64,000 bases of DNA, taken from positions 20,413 through 84,412 of the forward strand of contig CAVEVQ010000005.1 in assembly GCA_963619325.1 (NCBI GenBank), in the 5' to 3' direction. Below the pieces are notes generated by a model. The model saw nothing but the letters and a program-made list of their open reading frames with translations, was not told the origin of the DNA and searched no databases. Below are positions 28,601-39,300 of the stretch, one piece after another; the stretch's first letter is position 1, and each line of letters opens with the position of its first letter. A program made the translations under genes and the position numbers. The DNA comes from UBA1181 sp963619325. GTDB taxonomy: Bacteria; Bacteroidota; Bacteroidia; Bacteroidales; Paludibacteraceae.

Positions 28601-31600
28601 TGCTTGTTCAGCCGAAAGAGTCGTTACTGTTAATCAGGTAGACATCAAAGATAAGTTGATAAAGAATGAATTGATGATTGCCGGTGAGAGTGTTGAAAAG
28701 GCAGATGGTAGGTATGTTGTTTGCAAAAACTCGACATTCTTAATTAAGGATAATCGTTTGGTTTATCCTTCGAACGTGGCTTATTCGTGGGGAATGCTTG
28801 ACGCGACGGGTTCGTTGACAACGATAGAGAATGATGAGAAGCAACTCTCGTACTCGTTGACGAAGGGTGGCGTTTCTGTGGCATTTGTTCGCACGACACG
28901 TTACACGAATGGTTGTGATGAGGTGACAGATACTGTGTATGTGTCTACTCGTCCTGATTTGAGTAAGAGTGGTTCTCCAACTGCTTCTGCGGAGACTGTA
29001 TGTTATGAAGGTGAGGTTACGTTAAGTTTTGATGAGACGGCTCTTGCGGGTGGTTCGGGTCATGGTTACGACTATGCATGGTATCGCATTGTTGATGAGA
29101 ATGCAATTGTTAGTAACACGTTGATTTCCAATAGTTCATCTTGTACAGAGAGAAATTTGAAGGAAACGACTTCCTACTCGCTCTATGCAACGGATCAGTC
29201 TTGTCCTGCTTATTCCATTAAATTGGGAAGCATTTCAGTTTCAGTTGTCCCTAACTTAACCATCCAGAAAGAGAAGATATCAGTTCAGCCTGCCGAGTTC
29301 TCAATGGATGTTTATGAGGATGAGGACTTCCTTCAGACGGTCACGGTAACGGATTCTGTTGCCCATCTTCTTTCTGACAATGCAATCGTTTCATTCTATT
29401 TGGAAGGAGAATTGAAGAAAGAAAAGAGTGCGGCGAAATACACTAATTATCAGTATCAGATTGCGAAATCGGTTGCTGAGAATGGTTCTGGAAATGTCTC
29501 TTATTGCTTGACTCGCTCAGTGAAGACGGAAGATGCGACTTGTGTCTCTATGCCTTATTGCGGTAATGTTTCAATTGAGTCTGGATTTGACGGAAGGTTT
29601 GAAGTGAAGGCTAATAATGAGTTCTATGACTCAATTCGTGTATGTATTGATGATAAAATAGTCTTTGATTTCGACAATCTTCCACTTTACAATGGTGAAG
29701 AGTTGAAAGTGAGTGATACGAATGTGTCATTCCGTTGGAAACGTCGTCCTGCAGATGCGGTAGTTTGGTCTGTGTTGAATGGGGAAACGAGTGAAAGTCT
29801 GATAGTTACGCCAATGACAACCGACTATTACTATGCGTGCGAGTTGACTTATAAGACAAAAGCTGGAGTTTCGGTAAAGACCTTGTCCAACGAGATTCTT
29901 GTCTTTGGTTATAAGAAGCGGACACCTGGCATTGTTTATGGTGCGGAGACTTATTCAATTTGTCGAAACGAACAAGTGAAGGTAGTCGCCAAGTACTTGG
30001 GGACTGCAGGTGTCGATGGAAGATATCAGTGGCAGATGTCGACCGACAATAAGTTGTGGAAAGATGTAGCTGAGGATGAATATGCGAATGGTACGACTAC
30101 AAATGAGTTGACTTATAAGAACACTTTTGAGAAGACGACATTGTTTCGTTGTGTTGCAACAGATATGTGCGATAATGAGGTGATCTCGTCAAATGTAGTT
30201 CGTGTTGATGTCAATAATGGAGGAGAAATCAAGGCGTCTGATATCAGAGTCCTTTCAGATGTTATTGTATATCACTATGACACTTTGAAAACCATAACGT
30301 TGGGTGCTCCATTAGATGGAACGCATACCTATATGTGGTATTACACGGAAGACAAGGTGGCAACAGGTAAAGAAAAGAATCGTATTACTTTCCACTATAC
30401 AGAAGATTATATTCCGAATAAGACGGAGGGTGAGGTGAAGAGTTTCTATAAAAGTGGTGATCATACGTTGAATGTATATAAAGTATCAAAAGAGGGTTGT
30501 GTCTCTGATACAATCCCTTACACATTCACTGTTTATGATGAGTTGCGAGTACATACTATAGCGGCCTCGAACGCTAATGATACTGCTTGTGCGAAATATG
30601 TTGCAGATAACACGTCGTTCTCGCTCACCTATGAAGGAGGAAACAGAGAAAAGTTGGCGGATGTTAATTGGTATTATAGGTATGAAAGTATGAAAGATGC
30701 CGCTCTTCTAACGCCTCAGTTGGCAAAGGAGTGGGGTTGTACTTTCGATACGATTTCGTATGGTAATTTTTCAATTTATGTTTTGAATTGGATCTATAAG
30801 CAGAAGGAGACACTCTATATGTATGCAGAGGTGTCGAGTCCAGGTTACCCGGGTGGTGCTGCAAGAAGTATGATAGTTCGTGGACCATTGATCTACTCTT
30901 CTGTGTATGCTGGTTCTATCAGTTATGGCGAGAAAGAGATCTGTTACGGAGGATTGCCGGAAATCTCAAGTACGGCTTTGGCATCTGGTGGTATGGCTAC
31001 CAAAGATGGTCGTTACAGCTATACTTGGATTAAGTCGACCGAAGGTCCAGATGGACCTTGGACAAAAGTCAGTGGCTATTCGGGGGCATCTTATCGTCCG
31101 AAGAAGAATGAGTATCGAATTTATGAGAACACTTTCTTCCGTCGTGTTGCAACAGATTTGTGTGGTATTTCAGACACAACATCGACATACGCAATGTTTA
31201 GCGTAGGCGATGAAGTGGTTCTTGGTCCAGATGAAATAAAGGGTACGGATGTCGTGGACAATGGTACGACTGCGGTCTTTGTCGGAAGCGAGGAGAACAG
31301 TCGTTATGTCTTCTTTGACGAGACGGGTTACATTGTCCTTGATACAATCAAAGGCGGTTTGTCAGATCGTTTTGTCTCTGGCCCGTTGAAAGATGAGACT
31401 GTGTTCTTCGCTCATAAGATGAATAGTTTAGGCTGTTTAAGTATGAACGATACAGTGTTGAATGTCTCTGTTCGACGTGCTTTGACAGGCGGTGTTATTG
31501 CATGGGAAGACTACGACGGACTCGCTTGGGTATGCAGTGGGCAATTGTCAGGCAAGATTTATGATTTGGAGGAGCCAACTGGAGAAAACCTCTCTTTTGT

Positions 31601-34600
31601 ATGGGAGTATTCTCCAACTGAGAATGGAACATATTCTCCAATCAAGGATCAATACGGAAACACAATTACTACGCAGTCTGTCAATTTGGATACCTGCAAA
31701 GTGAACTTCGTGAATACAGATGGTAAGGTTAAGAAATTCTTTGTTCAGAGAGTAACGAAGACATCTTACGACTCATATACATTAGGCAAGAAAATAACAA
31801 AGTCTATTTTGTCTAATAAACTGGAAATCAATGTTATACCTACACTTCAATCTGTCAATGACAAAGAGATTGATGGTTTGGCAGGAACACTTTCCGTGGA
31901 TAAAAAGCTCTACTGTTATGGCGATGAGGGAGAAAACATTAGGTTGAATGTGCCAGAGAATGTAGAACAGGTATGGTTTAGTGATTCTTTGGGTGCAAGC
32001 CTGTATGGAAACTCGTTGACATGGCAATGGGAGCGTGTGAATGGGCTTTACACCACTAATAATGCTGCTAAAAATGCAAATTGGCAATCTATCCGTATTG
32101 GTAATTTTGACTTGAACGCTTATCAGAAACAATATGCGTTGGATGAAGTGAAAGATTCAACGTCTGTTCGTTTCACATTGAGTGATGGTTGTTCATCAAT
32201 CTCAACGACACCAGTGCCTCAAGTGGTAAGTTCTTTAGGTAATATAGATGATTCATTATTCGTCATCACACCTGCAGGTGTCGAAGAGGGAGATAATATG
32301 CGTGTTGTCTATAATACACCTAACTACTATGAGGTGTGGAACTGGTTCTCTGACGAATTGGGTAATGACACTATAGGTCGCAAAAACGGATTGACGTTGA
32401 CGAATGTTTCAATGATGTCTAAGTTGTTCTTGCAGTTGGGCGATGGTGTCTGCAGCAGCGAGTTGAAGCAGGTGCCGTTGACTATCTATCGTAAGAGCAG
32501 CGGAGGAAAAATATCATCAGACCAGAAGGTTTGCAAGGGGGCTTCATTCTACGGAATTAAAAGTGAGAAACGTGCGTCGGGTAGCACGGGCTTCTTCTCT
32601 TACTCATGGCAATATGCGACGAACCCATCTTCGGAGAAATCGTGGAGAATGGTTGATGGCGCAACGGAAGATGAACTCTCGGCAGATGTAGTCAATGAGG
32701 TTATGCAAGGAGAAAGTACTTACTTCAGACGTTTGGCAACCAACGAGTTTGGTCGAACAGTCTACTCGGACACGATTTGTCTTTCTTATTTTGACGATTT
32801 GACTCCTGGTGTTTTGTCCTTTGAGGACGATAAGAGGACTCATTTCTGTCAGACAGATACTTTGCCAAACATCGTTACCACGTTGCCAAAAGGTGGAATG
32901 TCCGGTTCATATGGTTATGCTTACAAGTACGGTTGGGATGTCTCTATAGATGGTAAAAACTATACAACGGTGATGGACCTTTCCTATATGTCTGGAACAG
33001 TCTTCCGAACCGCAGAGCAACTTGCGAAAGTATCCTATAACACCGATGAGGATAATGTTTTCTATGTGCGAGTTCATTATGCGGATGAGGCTTGTGGCGA
33101 TGTTTATAGCGAGCCGTTCGTGTTTACTCTATACCGTACTGCAGAGAAACCATCCGTTAGACAGGAAAAAACAACTTGCTCTTCCGATACGGTTACAGTT
33201 ATTGCTGAAAACCAAACTGATTACACCTACCGTTGGTTTGTTATGGATAACGACAAACAGACTTGGGAGGAAGTGGGTATCTATAAGAAGAACCTTTGCA
33301 GAAGTAATGAGTTTACGGTCACCGAATATGGAATCCAAGGTTTCGATGTCTTGTCGGGATGTAAGTCGGATATTCTTTATTTCAATCTCGATTCAATGCC
33401 AGAGTTGTCTCAGCCGGAGATTTTACCTTTGACAGAACCTCTTTGCTTTAATTCTGATTTGACTATAGAGGCAAAAGAGGCAACGGGAGGTGTCGGAGAA
33501 CGTTCATACCAATGGCAGTTCTCGTATGACGGAGAAGAGTGGAAGGATGATGATGATGCTAAAGAGTCATCATATTCAACTTCTAATTTGAAGACGACGA
33601 CATACTTTCGTCGCTTGGTTTCTGATATGTGTGAGGAACATGCTAGTGAACCAATTAAAGTCAATGTGTTGAAACGTGTAGAACCTCAAATGGATCTTTC
33701 TTTTGAAGACCATGGGTGTGCAAATCAGAAATTTAAGGTAAACATCAACGGAGAAAAGGTTCTGTTAGATGATTCTTCTGATAATTATATCTATAGTCAA
33801 GATAAAGTTGTTATGGTAGAAAAGTCTCAATTTAGCCATTCTGATGCAAAAGAAGGTCTGTTGAAGGGAAAAGAATTTGATGTGACGGCTAAGAACTTTT
33901 GGTGTGACGGATTCGAGGAGCAAGAGAAAGATTTTGTCTTTGCAACTTATATTGTGGCGTATAACAAGGATTTGGACATATCAAAACAGTGCTATTACGC
34001 TGAAGACACGCTTGTGCGTACGGTACGTAATGCTGCTCCGTTTGATGCAGATAAGAACGAACTGAAAGCATCGGAAGTGACACCTTGCAATGGAACGGTA
34101 ATCTCAATTAATGGCTATGCCCCTATTGAGAATGGCTTTGAACCCGTTAACTATGGCTATAGTTGGTATCTCTCGCTTGATGGTGCAACTTGGACTGATT
34201 TATCGGCTAAAGATTCGGCGTGTCTTGAAATCTCATACGATGACACTTTTATGGTGAAGAGGGTTACTTCAAATGGATGTGAAAAGATTGAGTCTGATCC
34301 AGTTACGATATATGGACATTCTGCTGTTAATGTAGATTATGTGGATGAATACCGTATGAGTATTACCACAACGCAAAAGGAAGATGGCGAGTCGGATGTT
34401 TCACTGTATATAGGCAATAAGAATATGGATTTCGAAATCATGGGCGATGGTGAATTGCCAAAACTTGCTTACGGAACGAATATTCTTCCTTATTCGGCGG
34501 AGGTCTACAAAGACTCTGCACTTACCCTACAGAAAATCGGCAAGTGCTATGTTCCTTTCAATGTGAAGCCAATCTCGGGAGGACGCATCTATCTTGATGG

Positions 34601-36122
34601 AAATCCTGTTGTTTGTACGAAAGCAGACACGATGCCGACATTGCGAGCAACTAACGTTGCCGGCGGAGATGAATCGGAGGAGTTCTCCTATTCTTGGCAG
34701 TACAAGAATGAATATGTTTCGGAGTTTATGACCATCACAGACAAAAATGCGAGTGAAAAGGACTACACACCGAAGTTCATCAACGTGAAGACTTGGTATC
34801 GACGTGTTACGAAACGTTCTGACAATTACATCGCATATAGTAATGAGGTTGTAATTGATGTGTTGAACAAACCTAATATCAGCAAAATCGCCACGTTGCA
34901 GCCTAGTGAATACTTTGACGAACTTGAACTTATGTCAAAGGATTATTACTTGCAGCGTAACCAAAAGATGTCCGTTGATTTGACAGTTAAATCATATCAT
35001 GCAGATAACGTAAGATGGGAGCTTAGCCATGATATGACCATTTGGACGACGATGTGTGAATATGAGCAGAATGGTGTGAGAGATAGTTCTTCTGTTCGGA
35101 TAGAAGATAATTCAGGATGTGTTTATTATCGCGCGATTGCATACAACGAATGTGCGACAAACGACACTTCACGCGTCTTCACCGTCTACACGATTGATCT
35201 TCCAGTCATCTTAGACGAGGAATTTAGAATTGAACAGTCTGAATGTTCGACCGAGTGGGTGAATTTAACAATGTTGGACCGCTCTAACTATTATTATGCG
35301 TACGAAGTGGACGATTCGGATGCGTTCTCAAGGTTTGAGTTGATTTCTGCAGATAAATCTGTGGTTGAGAATGGATTGAAATTTACGAATGGTGTTGCTT
35401 CGTTCAAATCTGTCAAAGATACGTTTGTTGTGAAGATCACACGTCTTGACATTCGTACGAAGTCTGAAACTTCTCGACTTGTTCGTGTCGCACCTAAGTT
35501 CTACAATGTAGATTTCACGTTCACTGTTAATGGCATAGTTTATCCAAGCACGACAGATGAGGTGGTTATTGCTCCAGGAACAAGGGTGGAATACAATATG
35601 GCAGAAGATGTCGACGCCTCCGATTGCAAAGTGGAGTGGGGTATTCTTACTTCTGTTTCATTTTATAATAGTTGGGGAAGTTCGTACAATTATGTGGATG
35701 AGTATGAGCTTACATCCTATCTTCTGTCTCCTGTATGTTATTATTACCAAACAGGAGGGCAGAAGGTGTGGTTGAAGGTAACCGATAGCGAGGGTTGCGA
35801 GTCGAAAGCTGTCTCAACGTCATTGTTTGTCCTATACGATGGAACTGTTAAAACCTACGGTGGAAAAGGTGTCGTTTTGGAAGACCTTGAGTCTCCTATG
35901 CCAGTGGATATGTCGGTTAGGGTTTATCCTACTCTATTTTCGGACATTCTCTATATTGAGGCAGGAAAGGATGCACAAGAGGTTTATATCTATAATTCCC
36001 AGGGCGTTTTGGTTCATCAAATGACGATAGAGGGAAAAAAACAGATTGTCACGTCAGGTTTCCCTGTGGGTATGTATATGGTTCGTGTAGGCGATTGGAT
36101 GCATAAGGTAGTTAAGAGATAG
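25656..36122 (+). CDS. giant (3488-residue) T9SS type A cargo protein with Ig-like repeats
   Basis: After a signal peptide (LQILVLFAVFLGQSLYG) the protein is a chain of Ig/PKD-like modules. At least ten share the pattern YxWQxSxDGxxW ... TYFRRxATDxC. Examples are YQWQMSTDNKLWKDV, YTWIKSTEGPDGPW, YSWQYATNPSSEKSW, YQWQFSYDGEEWKDD and YSWYLSLDGATW, with FRR or FRC 25-40 residues later. Modules are spaced ~130-250 residues apart and contain cysteine pairs. The last ~75 residues are a type A T9SS sorting domain: VYPTLFSDILYIE, VYIYNSQGVLV, GFPVGMYMVRV, then a basic end. Known for the family: such domains send proteins through T9SS for anchoring or release. Inferred: a surface adhesin or matrix fibre. 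The frame is unbroken over 10.5 kb. Confidence 0.9.
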   Translation: MKNVFKARWLQILVLFAVFLGQSLYGSNQHCSDFSTVGIKLTRTPVFKVDAKYHDKANSGNIIFTLSDLEFKASGSWGWFDNASIEKLAAHLIFQFSLNEIDWVSLTPAQMGASKDEFSVGGNRCHSLSVADNDIPGSYLLSKDKLYEILGISSESCFTTVYYRMAYQGRVEFDENASDRWFPGVNQYAYTDTGVFYVYECLGNKISVDSTRTPLWSQGDVSHFAIYSDNAYWERANKSVLIKNVEEPCRFNGSQRLFENIVLDGNGIYWPISTEIYNDTPFDMEVPISKFLSLTESTKVYTNRRYNKTIEKGVSIQCQSNRLNFVCVPPLMIDPLRNSDDKNVVKFCQGDGTLLIRGKAAAINKIPGFRKLSYDPADYDPIYEWQYRREDDTRWYDFMRNDTIADEDGVRMVEFSGADLKIQKKFITKKTYFRQRLRMGKFPLSPVYAAEVCHDEVVLGPAQTYVEYEPYAAIQRSNFSISKEETACMDSYFDTDNGEGEIKVSFTPTKNYKYCSKSLSDKENDFTYNWYWENEETKDSLKDADMVIYHKDVMKSTTYYTLVVNDGCENSIKLTTKKIAKENPTVEAASFAFVNADTYEYGKSLMVESVDGKQVFVSVEDPEKSRYNYYLVSPEGKDSVKELRLSTSRNTEIIMAEKVRQSALGDIYIVKRDRSALQCASSPVYLKFALCRPIENKIYLKDDANQMIEDDTMRTVYVCAGSPSPAFVGDTMTGGFSNGDTKYVWELKTSLNGSWRQVSPNTMSVCLDPGVVSIDKGVAYYFRRHVVSSTTKTSVDSYSQPICVRAFTTPELSVTAKSSKEKRYELHREPWNVCYGATLNFNFVSNNDSIRQSGRPTIESVQYVVSNAKDSVLYKSAIPSFGLVKEKVYLTAKGMFCNETITSSNKISAVPGENLVVPEFRVEGCGVVGKKLSVDISSWPDDYDYTLVAPNGKETDDRKIEYKISEKPGSSGLKFKVIKSLNACSAERVVTVNQVDIKDKLIKNELMIAGESVEKADGRYVVCKNSTFLIKDNRLVYPSNVAYSWGMLDATGSLTTIENDEKQLSYSLTKGGVSVAFVRTTRYTNGCDEVTDTVYVSTRPDLSKSGSPTASAETVCYEGEVTLSFDETALAGGSGHGYDYAWYRIVDENAIVSNTLISNSSSCTERNLKETTSYSLYATDQSCPAYSIKLGSISVSVVPNLTIQKEKISVQPAEFSMDVYEDEDFLQTVTVTDSVAHLLSDNAIVSFYLEGELKKEKSAAKYTNYQYQIAKSVAENGSGNVSYCLTRSVKTEDATCVSMPYCGNVSIESGFDGRFEVKANNEFYDSIRVCIDDKIVFDFDNLPLYNGEELKVSDTNVSFRWKRRPADAVVWSVLNGETSESLIVTPMTTDYYYACELTYKTKAGVSVKTLSNEILVFGYKKRTPGIVYGAETYSICRNEQVKVVAKYLGTAGVDGRYQWQMSTDNKLWKDVAEDEYANGTTTNELTYKNTFEKTTLFRCVATDMCDNEVISSNVVRVDVNNGGEIKASDIRVLSDVIVYHYDTLKTITLGAPLDGTHTYMWYYTEDKVATGKEKNRITFHYTEDYIPNKTEGEVKSFYKSGDHTLNVYKVSKEGCVSDTIPYTFTVYDELRVHTIAASNANDTACAKYVADNTSFSLTYEGGNREKLADVNWYYRYESMKDAALLTPQLAKEWGCTFDTISYGNFSIYVLNWIYKQKETLYMYAEVSSPGYPGGAARSMIVRGPLIYSSVYAGSISYGEKEICYGGLPEISSTALASGGMATKDGRYSYTWIKSTEGPDGPWTKVSGYSGASYRPKKNEYRIYENTFFRRVATDLCGISDTTSTYAMFSVGDEVVLGPDEIKGTDVVDNGTTAVFVGSEENSRYVFFDETGYIVLDTIKGGLSDRFVSGPLKDETVFFAHKMNSLGCLSMNDTVLNVSVRRALTGGVIAWEDYDGLAWVCSGQLSGKIYDLEEPTGENLSFVWEYSPTENGTYSPIKDQYGNTITTQSVNLDTCKVNFVNTDGKVKKFFVQRVTKTSYDSYTLGKKITKSILSNKLEINVIPTLQSVNDKEIDGLAGTLSVDKKLYCYGDEGENIRLNVPENVEQVWFSDSLGASLYGNSLTWQWERVNGLYTTNNAAKNANWQSIRIGNFDLNAYQKQYALDEVKDSTSVRFTLSDGCSSISTTPVPQVVSSLGNIDDSLFVITPAGVEEGDNMRVVYNTPNYYEVWNWFSDELGNDTIGRKNGLTLTNVSMMSKLFLQLGDGVCSSELKQVPLTIYRKSSGGKISSDQKVCKGASFYGIKSEKRASGSTGFFSYSWQYATNPSSEKSWRMVDGATEDELSADVVNEVMQGESTYFRRLATNEFGRTVYSDTICLSYFDDLTPGVLSFEDDKRTHFCQTDTLPNIVTTLPKGGMSGSYGYAYKYGWDVSIDGKNYTTVMDLSYMSGTVFRTAEQLAKVSYNTDEDNVFYVRVHYADEACGDVYSEPFVFTLYRTAEKPSVRQEKTTCSSDTVTVIAENQTDYTYRWFVMDNDKQTWEEVGIYKKNLCRSNEFTVTEYGIQGFDVLSGCKSDILYFNLDSMPELSQPEILPLTEPLCFNSDLTIEAKEATGGVGERSYQWQFSYDGEEWKDDDDAKESSYSTSNLKTTTYFRRLVSDMCEEHASEPIKVNVLKRVEPQMDLSFEDHGCANQKFKVNINGEKVLLDDSSDNYIYSQDKVVMVEKSQFSHSDAKEGLLKGKEFDVTAKNFWCDGFEEQEKDFVFATYIVAYNKDLDISKQCYYAEDTLVRTVRNAAPFDADKNELKASEVTPCNGTVISINGYAPIENGFEPVNYGYSWYLSLDGATWTDLSAKDSACLEISYDDTFMVKRVTSNGCEKIESDPVTIYGHSAVNVDYVDEYRMSITTTQKEDGESDVSLYIGNKNMDFEIMGDGELPKLAYGTNILPYSAEVYKDSALTLQKIGKCYVPFNVKPISGGRIYLDGNPVVCTKADTMPTLRATNVAGGDESEEFSYSWQYKNEYVSEFMTITDKNASEKDYTPKFINVKTWYRRVTKRSDNYIAYSNEVVIDVLNKPNISKIATLQPSEYFDELELMSKDYYLQRNQKMSVDLTVKSYHADNVRWELSHDMTIWTTMCEYEQNGVRDSSSVRIEDNSGCVYYRAIAYNECATNDTSRVFTVYTIDLPVILDEEFRIEQSECSTEWVNLTMLDRSNYYYAYEVDDSDAFSRFELISADKSVVENGLKFTNGVASFKSVKDTFVVKITRLDIRTKSETSRLVRVAPKFYNVDFTFTVNGIVYPSTTDEVVIAPGTRVEYNMAEDVDASDCKVEWGILTSVSFYNSWGSSYNYVDEYELTSYLLSPVCYYYQTGGQKVWLKVTDSEGCESKAVSTSLFVLYDGTVKTYGGKGVVLEDLESPMPVDMSVRVYPTLFSDILYIEAGKDAQEVYIYNSQGVLVHQMTIEGKKQIVTSGFPVGMYMVRVGDWMHKVVKR

Positions 36123-36154
36123 AAAAGAAGGAGAAAACGTAAAGTTGTGTTTAG

Positions 36155-36207
36155 AGGAAAGCCTATTGGAAAGTTAGAGATAACGCCTATTAGGCTTTCC
36201 TTTTTTT
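36155..36207 (+). terminator. intrinsic terminator after the giant T9SS cargo gene
   Basis: AGGAAAGCCTA (36155-36165) pairs with TAGGCTTTCCT (36191-36201) across a 25-base loop, then seven T. GCCTATT occurs in both the left arm and the loop, which allows a smaller alternative fold. Confidence 0.8.
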
Positions 36208-36240
36208 GCCTAATCTATGTGAATAAAAGTAAAAAAATGC

Positions 36241-36248
36241 TATCTTTG
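36241..36248 (+). promoter_or_regulatory. -7 box TATCTTTG of secDF
   Basis: It is a perfect TAnnTTTG box 68 bases before the secDF ATG, after the terminator of the preceding gene. No convincing -33 TTTG is present. Confidence 0.55.
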
Positions 36249-36315
36249 CAAGTTCTTTGGAGAAAACTCTTTGAAGCAAAAAATATAAACCATTAATAAT
36301 TAACCAATTAAAGAA

Positions 36316-39300
36316 ATGCAAAACAAGGGATTTGTTAAGTTGATTGCAGTGGCCTTTGCGGTTATCTGTCTTTTCTATCTTTCATTCAGCCTTGTCTCTG
36401 CTTATTACACCAATAAAGCAGAGAAGTTGTATGGAGAGGGAACGCCAGAGTGCCAGGCTTACCTTGATTCATTGTCGGGAGAAAAAGTTTGGCTCGGTTG
36501 TTACACTTTGAAAGAGTGTCGCGAGAACGAGTTGAACTTAGGTTTGGACCTCAAGGGTGGTATGAATGTGGTGATGGAGGTTTCGGTAGCCGACATTTTG
36601 AAGTCCTTGGCTGGTACGCAGAGCGAAACTGAGTCGTTCGGTAAGGCTATGAAATTGGCAAAGGAGAAGCAGTTGACAAATCAACGTGATTTCGTAGACC
36701 TATTCGCAGAATCATTTAAAGAGGCCAATCCAGGAGAGCCGTTAGCTTCAGTCTTCTCGACTTACGAGTTGCGAGACAAAGTGAACGCAGCTTCGTCGGA
36801 TGCTGACGTGGTAAAAGTGTTGAAAGAAGAGGTTGCTGCCGCAATCGACAACTCTTTCAACGTGCTTCGTTCACGTATCGACCGTTTTGGTGTTGTTCAA
36901 CCTAACATCCAAAAATTGGATATCGCAGGTCGTATCTTGATAGAGATGCCTGGTGTTAAAGAGCCAGAACGTGTTCGCAAACTTCTTCAGGGAACAGCCG
37001 ATTTGGAGTTTTGGGAGACTTTCGAGTTCGGCGAGATTTACAACGCTATGGTCGCTGTGAATAATATGGCAAGAGACCTTTCAAAGGTTGGAAATAACAA
37101 CCAAGAAGAGATTGCTGACACTGCGGTTCAAGTTGCTGAGAATAAAACAGCTCTTGATAGTTTGATGGCGGTTAACGATGCTGACTCTACGTTAGCAAGT
37201 CAAGAGGCTCAGAATTGGGCTAAGGAGAACCCTTTGTTCTCGATCATGCAGATGAACGTAGACGCACAGTCTGGTCGAGTTGGTGCAGGTCCACTTATTG
37301 GTTATGTGCATGCAAAGGATACAGCCAAGGTATCTGAATATTTCCGATTGGCTAAAGAAAAGAGATTGCTTCCTAATGGTTTGCAACCAAAATGGTCTGT
37401 AAAGGCTATTGATAATGCAGGAAATTGGTTTGAGTTGATTGCGATCAACTGCAAAAAGAGAGACGGAAAGGCTCCTTTGACAGGTTCTGTCATAACAGAT
37501 GCTCGTGCTGACTTTGCTCAGTATTCTTCTGCTTCAACAGTAAGTATGGAGATGAATCAAGAGGGCGCACAGGCGTGGGCTCGTCTGACAAAGGAAAATA
37601 TTGGCAAATGTGTTGCTATTGTCCTTGATGGTTATGTCTATTCTTATCCTCGTGTCAATGATGAGATTACGGGAGGGCGTTCTGAAATATCTGGACGTTT
37701 TGATGTTCAAGAGGCAAAAGACTTGGCTAATGTCTTAAAGTCTGGTAAAATGCCTGCTCCAGCGCATATTGTACAAGAGGATGTTGTGGGTCCGTCTTTG
37801 GGTCAGGAGGCTATTACGGCAGGTATGATTTCATTCATCGTTGCTTTCGTAATGGTTTTGGCATACATGATTTTCTACTATGGAATGGTGCCTGGAATCG
37901 TCGCAGATATTGCTTTGCTTTGTAATGTGTTCTTTATCTTCAGTGTGTTAGCTTCGTTCAAGGCGGTATTGACATTGCCTGGTATTGCAGGTATCGTGTT
38001 AACCCTTGGTATGGCGGTTGATGCAAACGTGTTGATTTATGAGCGTATACGAGAGGAGCTTCGCACAGGAAAGCCAATCAAACGTGCGTTGAATGAAGGT
38101 TATAGCAATGCGTTGAGTGCGATTATTGATTCAAACGTGACAACTGTTTTGACCGGATTCATCTTGTTCGTGTTCGGTACAGGTCCTATAAAGGGATTCG
38201 CCACTACGTTGATTATTGGTATTTTCTGTTCTTTCTTCACTGCGGTGTTCATCTCTCGTCTGATTTTCGAGTGGTTGTTGAGCAAAGAGGGTAAGTACGA
38301 TAATTTGAAGTTCATTACTAAGATAACGGAAAACTGGTTCCAAAACACGAAGATTGATTTCATCGCCAAGAGAAACATTTTCTTTGGAATTTCAGGGGTA
38401 TTACTTGTTATTGGTTTGATTTCGTTGGGCATCAATGGAATGAAGAAGGGCGTGGATTTCTCAGGAGGTCGTAACTACATTGTTCGTTTCGAGCAGCCTG
38501 TTTCAACGGTTGAAGTTGCGGATATGTTGCAAGGTGCTTTTGAGGAGAGTGGCGTTTCTGTCATTACAATCGGTGATCCAAGTCAGGTTCGTATTACAAC
38601 CAACTATAAGATTAACGAAACCGATCAGAGTATAGATGCTCAAGTTGAGGGACTTATCTACAATGGCGTCAAGAGTCTACTAAACGAAAATGTGACAGAG
38701 GAGATGTTTGTAAAACGTTACGTTGTAGACAATGGTTCTGTTCGTCTTTCAAAAGCAGATGATGCTTCAACGTTCGGTTTGCAAAGCTCTCAAAAGGTAG
38801 GTCCAACTATGGCAGACGACATCAAAACTTCTGCTGTGTGGGCGGTCTTGATTTCGCTCATTGCTATTGGACTTTACATTTTGATTCGTTTCCGCAACAT
38901 ATCCTTTAGTATCGGTGCGGTCGTTGCATTGACTCATGACACGTTGTTCATATTTGGTTTGTTCTCGCTTTTGCAGAACATTATGCCATTCTCAATGGAG
39001 ATAGACCAGTCTTTTATCGCCGCTATTTTGACCGTCATTGGTTACTCTATCAACGATAAGGTGGTTATCTTTGACCGTATTCGTGAGAATATCGGTTTGC
39101 ATCCTAAAGCGGAAATTAGAGGTACTATCAATTCGGCGTTGAATTCGACCTTGAGTCGTACGTTCAGTACGTCAATGAGTACGTTGGTCGTATTGATTGT
39201 TATCTTTTTCTTCGGGGGTGAAACAATTCGAGGATTCATTTTTGCAATGTTGATTGGTGTAATCGTGGGAACTTATTCATCATGGTTCATTGCCACTCCA

